From contig MHCO01000005.1 in NCBI GenBank assembly GCA_001816645.1, forward strand, positions 783 through 6,929: a stretch of DNA of 6,147 nt. Reading direction: 5' to 3'. The DNA is from Candidatus Woykebacteria bacterium GWB1_45_5 (GTDB lineage: Bacteria; Patescibacteriota; Microgenomatia; Woykebacterales; RBG-16-39-9b). A program made the position numbers and the translations under genes. Positions within the stretch are counted from its first letter, which is position 1. Each line of letters starts with the position of its first letter. Below are positions 1 through 5,586 of this stretch, one piece after another. The notes under the pieces were generated by a model, which saw nothing but the letters and a program-made list of their open reading frames with translations, made no database searches and had not been told where the DNA came from.

Positions 1-2
1 AG

Positions 3-419
3 TCAGATTTTGGTTTGCAGCTAATGTTAATAACTGGGGTTGGAGTCGCCTTGGCTGATGCTTGTGCATTTACCATTGGTAAGCTTATTGGTAAGCACAA
101 AATTTCGCCTAAAGTTAGTCCTAACAAGGCCTATGAGGGTGTTTTAGGGGATCTTCTTGGTGCTTCCATTGCTGTTTTACTTCTCGGTTTTGCTGTTCCC
201 ACTAGTTTTACCTCCCTTCAAATCCTTATCCTTATACTCCTGATCGGTATTGGAAGCTCATGGGGCGATCTTGCTAGTTCCCTAGTTAAGCGGGCTTCAG
301 GTGTAAAGGATTGGGGAGAACTCATTCCGGGCCACGGGGGTTTGATGGACAGGCTCAATAGTGCAATTGTCGTGTTCCCCGTTGTTTATTACTTCGCCGT
401 CCTCATTGGTCTATTGTGA
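3..419 (+). CDS. cdsA: Phosphatidate cytidylyltransferase (CDP-diglyceride synthase), C-terminal part
   Basis: The frame is open from the window edge, so the N-terminal half is missing; 138 residues are visible. CdsA is a membrane enzyme that makes CDP-diacylglycerol from CTP and phosphatidate, the precursor for phospholipid head-group exchange. The family's C-terminal signature is clear: SLVKRASGVKDWGELIPGHG followed by GLMDRLNS (visible residues 93-120). An upstream KxSPNKxYEG-type block (visible residues 37-46) is also typical of CdsA. Hydrophobic stretches at about 52-66, 72-86 and 121-138 would be the last membrane helices. One oddity: the signature normally ends D-R-x-D, and here the final Asp is Asn (DRLN). 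The 'PKVSPNK' wording resembles the YnbB-like paralogue of Escherichia coli from my memory, which fits the YnbA-type gene that converges on it 10 bases away. Family assignment is firm; whether it is the main CdsA or a YnbB-like paralogue is not. Confidence 0.93.
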   Translation, partial: SDFGLQLMLITGVGVALADACAFTIGKLIGKHKISPKVSPNKAYEGVLGDLLGASIAVLLLGFAVPTSFTSLQILILILLIGIGSSWGDLASSLVKRASGVKDWGELIPGHGGLMDRLNSAIVVFPVVYYFAVLIGLL

Positions 420-429
420 GAATACATTG

Positions 430-1068
430 TTACTTGCCGATCCAGGTGTAAGACTTATATTCTTTACCCCTGGCGGCTTGAATGATTTTCCGAATTCTTA
501 TTAAGCTTGTTAAGCCAACAAGTATCGAAACGAAAATAAGATAATAGGAAAAATATTTAATAAATCCAGGGGAAACAACTAGAATAACCGCTACAAGACC
601 CATCCAAACGGCTCTATCTGGTTTACCACCACCAAATGTTTCGTGTCTACGCATACCACCAGGCATACTTTTTCCAAGGACCCCAAAAAATTCAGCAGCC
701 CAAGTAAGGATGAGGAATAAAATGACTGGTTTGTCTGGGACACCAGGCACTAATAGAAGTGATCCGTAGCAAATAGTATCACCAAAAACATCTAAAGCCT
801 CATTCCAGATTTCACCGGCCACGGTAGCGGTGTTGCGCTCTCGCGAGAGCAGCCCATCCAGAGTATTCATCGCCAACCTCATGAACAAAAATACTGGAAC
901 AAGAAGTAAAACCCAGCGAAATCCCTCCCGCGAAAGCCCAACGTAATAACCCGAAGCCGTTAATAAAATGAAGATGATTCCAAAAAAGGTGGCTTGGTTT
1001 GATGTCATCCACGAGCCCCCCATGGATCGAACTACCTTTTGAAAATTGCCCTTTTGGAGATAAAGCAT
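430..1068 (-). CDS. CDP-alcohol phosphatidyltransferase, YnbA-like
   Basis: A 212-residue integral membrane enzyme that would transfer a phosphatidyl group from CDP-diacylglycerol to an alcohol. The family motif is D-x2-DG-x2-AR-x8-G-x3-D-x3-D. Here it reads N68-x2-D71-G72-x2-S75-R76-x8-G85-x3-N89-x3-D93-x3-D97. Two metal-site Asp positions are therefore Asn. As I recall it, E. coli YnbA carries the same two Asn (ALNALDG ... LNETGDV), and the later segment EFFGVLGKSM ... GKPDRA also matches YnbA. The Asn residues thus look like a subfamily trait, not decay. Helices are visible at about 28-44, 51-67, 98-108, 115-131, 154-167 and 173-190. The ATG start keeps the N-terminal QKGNFQ ... MTSNQAT region that aligns with YnbA. 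No clear SD precedes it; a promoter ends only about 12 bases upstream. The physiological alcohol is unknown. It is convergent with the cdsA-type gene. Confidence 0.85.
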   Translation of the reverse strand: MLYLQKGNFQKVVRSMGGSWMTSNQATFFGIIFILLTASGYYVGLSREGFRWVLLLVPVFLFMRLAMNTLDGLLSRERNTATVAGEIWNEALDVFGDTICYGSLLLVPGVPDKPVILFLILTWAAEFFGVLGKSMPGGMRRHETFGGGKPDRAVWMGLVAVILVVSPGFIKYFSYYLIFVSILVGLTSLIRIRKIIQAARGKEYKSYTWIGK

Positions 1069-1080
1069 ATCTAATAATTA

Positions 1081-1109
1081 ACTATACTAACTTGGGAACG
1101 CCTTTGCAA
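1081..1109 (-). promoter_or_regulatory. Predicted sigma70 promoter of the YnbA-like gene
   Basis: On the minus strand TTGCAA (1104-1109) is followed by a 17-base spacer and TATAGT (1081-1086). The matches to TTGACA and TATAAT are 4/6 and 5/6. The expected start of transcription near 1074 leaves a leader of only about six bases before the ATG at 1068, and no SD is visible, so initiation may be nearly leaderless. The promoter overlaps the place where the missing half of the neighbouring acyltransferase gene should lie. Confidence 0.5.
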
Positions 1110-1153
1110 TCTTCGCAACTTCGCGCAGGTCAATAAAGTAATGGTCAACCGGG

Positions 1154-1348
1154 ATGGCGGTTGAGATGATGGTTCCAGTGATTCCGGTCAAACTGCAAGG
1201 TTTATACGAAGTGTTGCCAAAGGGTAGATTAATACCGAGGTTTCGCAAAGTTACAGCAACAATTGGCGAACCGATTGCATTTGATAAGAAAACCCCATAT
1301 CTAGAAGCTACAAGGATATTACATAATTCTTTGAAAATGCTTTCATAA
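1154..1348 (+). pseudogene. PlsC-type 1-acylglycerol-3-phosphate acyltransferase, C-terminal remnant
   Basis: The 64-residue frame MAVEMMVPVIPVKLQGLYEV ... LPKGRLIPRFRKVTATIGEP is the classic C-terminal third of a PlsC/lysophosphatidate acyltransferase (VPVIPV, G-x-YE-x-LPKG, KV-x-x-x-x-GEPI). Family members have about 200-250 residues. The catalytic H-x4-D and FPEGTRS blocks are absent as recognisable motifs. The same frame upstream is closed by stops at 1139-1141 and 1088-1090. The short stretch between them, AIFATSRRSIK, faintly resembles the IFPEGTRS motif, which would fit decay rather than a clean truncation; that is a weak reading. No SD precedes the ATG. Without the catalytic motifs the product cannot be an active acyltransferase on its own, so it is called a remnant. 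Confidence 0.75.
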
Positions 1349-1377
1349 AAAAGTAAACTATATTTGGAACGATAAGT

Positions 1378-1839
1378 ATGGGCTATAAATTAATCGTCAT
1401 CATAATTGAGTCCTCTGTAATTTTGTATTTTTTAGGTTACCCAGTTTTTAAAAAACGGCCGCTTTTTATACGAGAATTTACTAGCTCCGTAATTGTGCTA
1501 ACTTTCTTTTCCATTCTCGCAACGATTTCATTTCAAATATTTTATATTTTTGGCGTTTTTCTCGGCATTTTTGTTTACTTTTACGGAAGAACCTGGTTTA
1601 TCCTTGGAATTAATTTCGATCAAATAAAAACCGCGCTTGAGAAAGCGTTGGCAATGACAAGATCAGAATTTAGTAGAAATAACAATGAATACACTGTTAA
1701 AGATTTGCTGAAGATTTCAATAAGTAAATTTATGGGGTTCAAAGTCGTTCGGTTCTATCCTTACCGAAGAATTAGAAAGGTAAGTCTGATACAAAACGTA
1801 TTCAGAAAGTTCATCAGCAGCTACTATATTTCTTTCTAG
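1378..1839 (+). CDS. Small membrane protein, unrecognised
   Basis: A 153-residue frame that I do not recognise. Strongly hydrophobic segments lie at about residues 3-23, 37-52 and 54-70, so two or three membrane helices occupy the N-terminal half. The C-terminal half (about 80-153) is polar and basic (RRIRK near 130-134, RNNNE near 100-104) and probably cytosolic. The coding sequence is AT-rich with many Phe, Ile and Tyr codons. The ATG is the only start available before an in-frame stop a short distance upstream, and its SD is weak (GGA about 10 bases before it). It follows the PlsC remnant by 29 bases on the same strand. Length, membrane pattern and an intact frame favour a real gene, but no function can be given. 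Confidence 0.55.
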   Translation: MGYKLIVIIIESSVILYFLGYPVFKKRPLFIREFTSSVIVLTFFSILATISFQIFYIFGVFLGIFVYFYGRTWFILGINFDQIKTALEKALAMTRSEFSRNNNEYTVKDLLKISISKFMGFKVVRFYPYRRIRKVSLIQNVFRKFISSYYISF

Positions 1840-1880
1840 TATTCTTAATGTTAGTATGATTAACGAAGGAGGTGGTTGGA

Positions 1881-2321
1881 TTGGCTAAAGTCGGATCATC
1901 ATTAAAAATCAACAAACCAATAGAAGAAGTTTTTGATTACTTTGCAGACCTTCACAACGGCCCAGCGATTATACCGAACCTAATAGAAAACACAAACATA
2001 GTTCCGGACAAAACCGGTCGCGGACAAAAATTTAATTGGAGGTACAATTTAGCTGGAGTCGATTTGACAGGTGATGGCATCGTGACAAGATATGAGAGGC
2101 CAAATCTAGTGGAATACAAAACTACTGGCGGCGGTGTAAGTACTTGGATTTATAAATTCGACGAGGACGATGGTGGGACAAAAGTAACTGTAGAAGTAGA
2201 TTACGAGCTTCCGGAGGGTGTATTAAAAAAAATAGGTAATGCGTCAGTAGTAGATAAATTGAACCAACACTCTGCGGAAGGGATGTTAAAAAATCTTAAA
2301 ACGATTTTAGAAGAAACGTAA
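1881..2321 (+). CDS. SRPBCC (polyketide cyclase/START-like) family protein
   Basis: A 146-residue soluble protein starting MAKVGSSLKINKPIEEVFDY. The pattern S-x-x-I-x-x-P-x-E-x-V-F-x-Y-x-x-D at the start, the central GxGxxxxW-type strand (RGQKFNWRYN, about 50-59), a long strand-rich middle and a C-terminal helix (about 118-144) are typical of the SRPBCC fold, which binds hydrophobic ligands in a deep cavity. A longer GTG start at 1872 is possible, but it lies inside the SD itself. The sequence AGGAGG at 1867-1872 is eight bases before TTG 1881, so TTG is preferred. A possible -10 (TATGAT, 1855-1860) lies just upstream without a convincing -35. No catalytic role can be assigned; this fold covers lipid binders, cyclases and dehydratases. 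No partner gene is evident. Confidence 0.85.
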   Translation: MAKVGSSLKINKPIEEVFDYFADLHNGPAIIPNLIENTNIVPDKTGRGQKFNWRYNLAGVDLTGDGIVTRYERPNLVEYKTTGGGVSTWIYKFDEDDGGTKVTVEVDYELPEGVLKKIGNASVVDKLNQHSAEGMLKNLKTILEET

Positions 2322-2598
2322 TAAATCAAATCGGCTGCAGAAAAAAGAACAGTAGTTTGAGATTAGATCGTTTCGCAAAATAGAGATTAAATCACGTTGT
2401 TTGTTTTGTGAAAGTGGTGAGCCAGCGGGGACGTTACTCGAACAATTCGTGGCTAATTATCTGAAAAGTATCCAATCAATTAAGTATCCTACTTTGGTTT
2501 ATCAAGATGTCCAAGCTTTGAATTGCCTTGAGGCTGTGTAATGGCCAGAGAGGCGTTTTTATTGAAAAGTTGGGTAATTTCAGTGTGTCACGTCGAGA
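2322..2598. other. Gene-poor gap with a 61-codon open frame and a repeat
   Basis: The gap lies between the plus-strand SRPBCC gene and the 3' end of the minus-strand metal operon. It holds three things: one copy of the GATTAGATC repeat (2359-2376); a protein-like plus-strand frame without ATG at 2356-2541 (peptide CLFCESGEPAGTLLEQFVAN and on, ending NCLEAV); and a 10-base copy of the tRNA-Lys 3' end (2414-2423). The frame could start at TTG 2401 (46 residues), but there is no SD and I do not recognise the protein, so it is not called as a gene. No clear rho-independent terminator was seen for either flanking transcript. Confidence 0.4.
2359..2376 (+). repeat. GATTAGATC-family repeat, copy 1
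   Basis: GAGATTAGATCGTTTCGC matches 17 of 18 bases of the copy at 5534-5551 (which has GCTTCGC). The GATTAGATC core recurs a third time at 5843-5851. The copies are in the same orientation and lie in non-coding DNA or inside a disrupted tRNA, which suggests a dispersed short repeat family. Confidence 0.5.
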
Positions 2599-3564
2599 CT
2601 ATAAAACGATATTAAACAGATAGCCCGTGAAAATTATTCCAAGAGTTAAAACTGCAATATAAATCGCAAGTAATCTTAGCTTCAAAACTTTTCGCAAAAT
2701 AATCATTTCAGGAAAAGATAAAGCTGTCACGGCCATCATAAAAGACAGAGCAGTCCCAATCGGCAATCCTTTTTCTATAAGAGATTTAACGATTGGTATT
2801 GTCCCTGCAGCATTCGAATACAAAGGCACACCGATTATAACTGCAACTGGAACAGCAAAGTGATTTCCTTTTCCTGCAATTTTTGCTAAGAGGTTTTCAG
2901 GGGCGTACCCGTGTATCAGGGCACCTACACCAACACCGATAAGAACATAAGGGTATACTTTTTTAACTAAATCAACAGTATAGGTGTACGCCTCGGACGA
3001 CCGTTCCTTTACTGATAGATGGGTTTCTGTCGCAGTTTTCCCCGCTTTTATCTTCCAAACATAATCTTCGACTAGATGTTCCAGTTTCATTCTTCCCAGA
3101 ATAAACCCGACCACCACTGCAATTGTTACTCCAGAAGCAATGTACAATAACACAATTTTCGGTCCAAACAGCCCAAGAAGTAAAACCGCCGCCACTTCAT
3201 TTACCATCGGTGCAGATATAAGATAGGAGAAAGTTACACCGAGAGGCACGCCGCTCTCCACGAAACCGATAAATAAAGGTACGGCCGAGCAGGTGCAAAA
3301 TGGCGTTATTATCCCAAAAAGGGCAGCGAGTATATTTCCGATAAGCTCAAATCTTCTGCTTAAAACTTTCTTTATTTTTTCTGGTGGTAAATAAGAACGG
3401 ATAAAAGTAACAATAAAAATTATGACAAATAAAAGAATGAGTATCTTGATACTGTCGGTAATAAAAAAGTTGACCGCATTTCCAGCGACAGATTTGCGTT
3501 GGAGTGCTAAAAGAGAGTAGCTGACCCAATCAGAGAATAATTGGATGGGAGAAAAAATATCCAT
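2599..3564 (-). CDS. COG0701 permease (ArsP / SO_0444 Cu-Zn efflux type)
   Basis: A 321-residue multi-spanning membrane protein. The hallmark segment TPFCTCSAVPLFIGFVESGV (about 88-107, with C90 and C92), then APMVNEVA (118-125), is typical of the COG0701 (DUF318, ArsP_1) permeases. A related second-half block, GVPLYSNAAGTIPI (245-258), fits the internal duplication of the family. Hydrophobic helices lie at about 38-56, 75-92, 96-116, 122-134, 137-157, 203-218, 237-253, 266-285 and 297-318. The polar loop at about 160-200 separates the halves. Family members export metalloids or trivalent organoarsenicals, or have been linked to copper and zinc. The substrate here is unknown, and the paired Cys in the pore motif argues for a soft metal or metalloid. 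The start follows the stop of the thioredoxin gene by only two bases with no strong SD, so translational coupling is likely. It is the last gene of the operon. Confidence 0.9.
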   Translation of the reverse strand: MDIFSPIQLFSDWVSYSLLALQRKSVAGNAVNFFITDSIKILILLFVIIFIVTFIRSYLPPEKIKKVLSRRFELIGNILAALFGIITPFCTCSAVPLFIGFVESGVPLGVTFSYLISAPMVNEVAAVLLLGLFGPKIVLLYIASGVTIAVVVGFILGRMKLEHLVEDYVWKIKAGKTATETHLSVKERSSEAYTYTVDLVKKVYPYVLIGVGVGALIHGYAPENLLAKIAGKGNHFAVPVAVIIGVPLYSNAAGTIPIVKSLIEKGLPIGTALSFMMAVTALSFPEMIILRKVLKLRLLAIYIAVLTLGIIFTGYLFNIVL

Positions 3565-3566
3565 AG

Positions 3567-3815
3567 CTATATATTCTTCTTTATAGCTTCCTTGATTTTC
3601 TCGATATCAGGCGTAAAGCCTACCATTGCAGGTTTGCCATCCACTGCCAATACTGGGCTGCTCACAACTCCAAGTTCAACAATCTTTTGTATCCCCTCAT
3701 TTCCAGTAATATATTCAACCTGAGCATCAAGTTTCATTTCACCTACTGCCTTTTGAGTTATTTCATAAAGGTTTTTGCAGGTTGGGCATCCTGAACCTAA
3801 TACTTGGATTTTCAT
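3567..3815 (-). CDS. Small thioredoxin-family protein (CPTC; TM0996/MTH895 type)
   Basis: An 82-residue protein with the minimal thioredoxin fold. It begins MKIQVLGSGCPTCKNLYEIT, and the redox pair is C10 and C13 (CPTC). Ser53-Pro54 followed by VLAVDGKP is the cis-proline strand of the family, and the C-terminal helix runs from about 69 to 80. Length and the GSGCPTC motif fit the 'redox-active disulfide protein 2' group rather than full thioredoxins of about 105 residues. An excellent SD (AAGGAGG at 3819-3825 read on the minus strand) lies three bases before the ATG. Members are often encoded beside COG0701 permeases and ArsR regulators, as here. The likely role, by inference, is to reduce the permease cysteines or the metal-thiol substrate. 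Confidence 0.92.
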   Translation of the reverse strand: MKIQVLGSGCPTCKNLYEITQKAVGEMKLDAQVEYITGNEGIQKIVELGVVSSPVLAVDGKPAMVGFTPDIEKIKEAIKKNI

Positions 3816-3839
3816 AATCCTCCTTTCTTGAAAAAATCA

Positions 3840-4217
3840 TTAACTAATGCTACTTAGTATTGCCTGTTTAACTATCTCTTTTGGAATATCATCGTGGGTA
3901 ACATTATCTGTCTGAACTGCACGACATTCACAAGGATTACCAGTCAAGTCACCACAAGAGTTACAAGTATTTCTTAATACTGAAACTTCGTTAAGCACGT
4001 CTTCTATGGGAACACCATTAAATAAAAGGCTATTTGATTTATCCATCTGGTCTTCTGTTAATTTTGTTTCTCGTAGTTGGATTTCAATACCCTTTTTCAA
4101 AAGTGGCGTTTTTAACTCTCTAATTGATTGTTTTATATGAACACCAGTTTCGTTACAGCGAGAGCAGGTTTCTCCTTCTTTGTCAAAGTGTTTCCACTCA
4201 ATAAGTAACTTTTTCAT
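3840..4217 (-). CDS. DUF2703 family cysteine-rich protein
   Basis: A 125-residue soluble protein matching DUF2703: an N-terminal strand LLIEWKHFDKEGETCSRCNE (4-23), a middle SNSLLFNGVPIEDVL (61-75), and a C-terminal Cys cluster. Six cysteines form three pairs: C18-x2-C21, C85-x2-C88 and C96-x-C98. The order strand, CxxC, helix (about 26-40), strand (43-48), then NGVP suggests a thioredoxin-like layout, with NGVP at the place of the cis-proline; this is inference. The biochemical role is unknown; in other genomes the family sits in arsenic- or metal-type operons. The start is two bases after the ArsR stop without an SD, so it is probably translated by coupling. A 24-base gap holding the next gene's SD follows. 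Confidence 0.85.
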   Translation of the reverse strand: MKKLLIEWKHFDKEGETCSRCNETGVHIKQSIRELKTPLLKKGIEIQLRETKLTEDQMDKSNSLLFNGVPIEDVLNEVSVLRNTCNSCGDLTGNPCECRAVQTDNVTHDDIPKEIVKQAILSSIS

Positions 4218-4219
4218 TT

Positions 4220-4531
4220 TTATTTAAGATTGAATAATATATCCGATACTTTCTTACCCTTGTTCGTTAATGAGTAATACACCCACTGACCTCTTTTTTC
4301 GTCAGTAATCAATCCCGCCTCCTTTAGATCCTTTAAATGGTGGGAAATCAAACTTTGAGAAAGATTTACGTGCTTCTCGACCTCACAAACACAATGTTGG
4401 CCCTGTTTAAGAATGCAAAGAATTTTCAGTCTACTTTCTTCCCCAACCAACTTTAGAAGCGATGATAACGAGGATATATGCCTAAATTCTTGCTCATCTG
4501 GGGTACAACAATTGTATGAACTCATATTCAT
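4220..4531 (-). CDS. ArsR/SmtB-family winged-helix repressor
   Basis: A 103-residue metal-sensing repressor. The winged-helix core runs from about residue 22 to 95: LVGEESRLKILCILKQGQHC, then VCEVEKHVNLSQSLISHHLK (recognition helix about 58-71), then a wing with GQWVYYSLT. The ArsR-type metal motif ELCVCDL appears as HCVCEVE with C47 and C49. The extra C8-C9 pair near the N-terminus and C39 could complete a trigonal thiolate site for As(III), Sb(III), Pb(II) or Cd(II); which one cannot be read from the sequence. It is the first gene of the four-gene operon, so autorepression relieved by metal is expected. The start could be ATG 4531 or the second ATG at 4523-4525 (Met3). The promoter is so close that the second may be used as a leaderless start. 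Confidence 0.93.
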   Translation of the reverse strand: MNMSSYNCCTPDEQEFRHISSLSSLLKLVGEESRLKILCILKQGQHCVCEVEKHVNLSQSLISHHLKDLKEAGLITDEKRGQWVYYSLTNKGKKVSDILFNLK

Positions 4532-4533
4532 AT

Positions 4534-4560
4534 ATTATCCCGATGGGTGGTTGAAGTCAA
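4534..4560 (-). promoter_or_regulatory. Predicted promoter of the arsR operon
   Basis: On the minus strand TTGACT (4555-4560, 5/6) is followed by 15 bases and GATAAT (4534-4539, 5/6). Transcription would begin near 4527-4525, at or just past the first ATG. The message would then start essentially at Met3 with no leader. The short 15-base spacer is typical of promoters held weak or controlled by a repressor, and the AT-rich ATATTCATATATT stretch over the start is where an ArsR operator would be expected; no convincing long inverted repeat was seen. Confidence 0.5.
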
Positions 4561-4602
4561 TACTGAGGCCAAAAATAGTTTGTTTTGCGCCTGTCGAGGC
4601 CG

Positions 4603-4677
4603 TGGTGAGCCCGGGAGGATTCGAACCTCCGACATGCGGCTTAAGAGGCCGCCGTTCTACCACTGAACTACGGGCCC
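4603..4677 (-). tRNA. tRNA-Lys(CUU)
   Basis: A 75-base tRNA with encoded CCA. The acceptor GGGCCCG pairs with CGGGCTC (one G-U). The D-arm is GTTC-AGTGGTA-GAAC. The anticodon stem GCGGC/GCCGC is perfect, with loop CTCTTAA giving anticodon CTT (codon AAG, lysine). The variable loop is ATGTC. The T-stem GGAGG/CCTCC is perfect with loop TTCGAAT. The discriminator is A73, then CCA at 4603-4605. It stands alone between the secreted-protein gene and the arsR operon with its own promoter. No clear terminator follows. Confidence 0.97.
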
Positions 4678-4691
4678 ACGTTGGCTTACAT

Positions 4692-4720
4692 ATTTTACCA
4701 GAATCTACTGGAAATTTGAA
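4692..4720 (-). promoter_or_regulatory. Predicted promoter of tRNA-Lys
   Basis: On the minus strand TTCAAA (4715-4720, 4/6) is followed by a 17-base spacer and TAAAAT (4692-4697, 5/6), with TGG directly before the -10 as in an extended -10. The tRNA 5' end at 4677 is 14 bases downstream, a normal leader for RNase P processing. Confidence 0.55.
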
Positions 4721-4760
4721 GAAACTTAGATTATTTGATTGAGGCCGCTCTTAAAATCTT

Positions 4761-5420
4761 TCAAATCTTCTGGACTGATTGCAGGATCTGCTTGACCGTT
4801 TGTACGTAATCTAGGTTTGTCATGTCAAGAGCATCGTAATCCTGTGCTTGATCATAACTAAACATCCCAATGAAGTTGCACGCACACGTCGCAATACCGG
4901 CTTGAGGCTGTTTGTAGAAATATTCTTTTACCTTTCCTTGAAAGACCAACGCCTCGGGAATCACGTTCACACCCAAAATGTCAAAAGCCATATCAGGCTT
5001 TGGTACGAAATTGCCTGCTCCAACCCCAGTACGGTCATTGTTCGCGAAACCTTGTTCAGCACTCTTTTTGTAACCCCAGTAAAGAAAGTATTTATTATTG
5101 GGGGTGTGGATTGTAATAAGCTTTACGTTCATTTGGAGCGTTTCATTAAATTCATTGGTTTCTGCTAGGCTCCAATCACAGGGGTACTTTAAAGAATAGC
5201 CAATTGGTTGATTGATATAATCCTTCCAGCAGCCTTCAAGTTGATTTTCAGCTTGGTCAGCACCTCCTGATTTTTTTGCAGAAGAGGTGGATTGTTTTTG
5301 ATCGGAGCCATTACTATCCTTAGCATCTTTCTGCCAAAAATATTTACCGGCGACGAAACTACCAGCACCAACTAAAATTAATAATAAAAGCACTAGAAAC
5401 CATTTTACCCAACGGTTCAT
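4761..5420 (-). CDS. Membrane-anchored extracytoplasmic protein, PsbP-like pattern
   Basis: A 219-residue protein with an uncleaved-type N-terminal anchor: MNRWVKWFLVLLLLILVGAG (helix about 7-27, positive residues before it). A Ser/Gly/Lys/Gln-rich linker (about 31-62) leads to a folded domain outside the membrane. The block DYINQPIGYSLKYPCDWSL (67-85) follows the pattern 'Y-x-N-x-x-x-GYSLKYP-x-DW' seen in PsbP-like anchored proteins common in Patescibacteria; this is a family resemblance, not a function. Four cysteines (C64, C81, C179, C181) lie in the outer domain; C64-C81 could form a disulfide. The cysteines are not in a lipobox. GGGGG six bases before the ATG (5427-5431) serves as SD. 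It is followed after 83 bases by tRNA-Lys, and nothing else was seen in that gap. Confidence 0.85.
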   Translation of the reverse strand: MNRWVKWFLVLLLLILVGAGSFVAGKYFWQKDAKDSNGSDQKQSTSSAKKSGGADQAENQLEGCWKDYINQPIGYSLKYPCDWSLAETNEFNETLQMNVKLITIHTPNNKYFLYWGYKKSAEQGFANNDRTGVGAGNFVPKPDMAFDILGVNVIPEALVFQGKVKEYFYKQPQAGIATCACNFIGMFSYDQAQDYDALDMTNLDYVQTVKQILQSVQKI

Positions 5421-5586
5421 TTTTTACCCCCTTTATTGCTATAAATAAGCGTAACACATATCTTGATATCCAGCAAGCTTCATCAGAACACTCTGCCGGA
5501 AGCTTCACTTGATGACAGGGTGGCGCGCTTGGTGAGATTAGATCGCTTCGCGCCCTGCGTCACTTCGTTCCTACGAACTCACAACC

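Noticed and set aside
812..1012. Minus-strand 66-codon frame
   Set aside because: It lies wholly inside the YnbA-like gene in another frame.
1092..1260. Minus-strand frame ending VAKIAKAFPS that looks protein-like
   Set aside because: It is the antisense of the PlsC C-terminal block, which has a clear family match on the plus strand; the minus reading has no known family and no start.
1872..1880. GTG 1872 as the start of the SRPBCC gene
   Set aside because: The codon is inside the SD sequence AGGAGGTGG; TTG 1881 has the correct eight-base spacing.
3347..3723. Short frames overlapping the permease and thioredoxin genes on both strands
   Set aside because: They are shadows of genes with strong family motifs.
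4413..4742. Plus-strand frame of 109 codons across arsR start and tRNA-Lys
   Set aside because: It contains GGFEPPTCGLRGRRSTTEL, the antisense of tRNA-Lys, and otherwise shadows the well-supported ArsR gene.
4848..5168. Plus-strand 106-codon frame
   Set aside because: It is antisense to the anchored secreted protein, which has an anchor, an SD and a known domain pattern.
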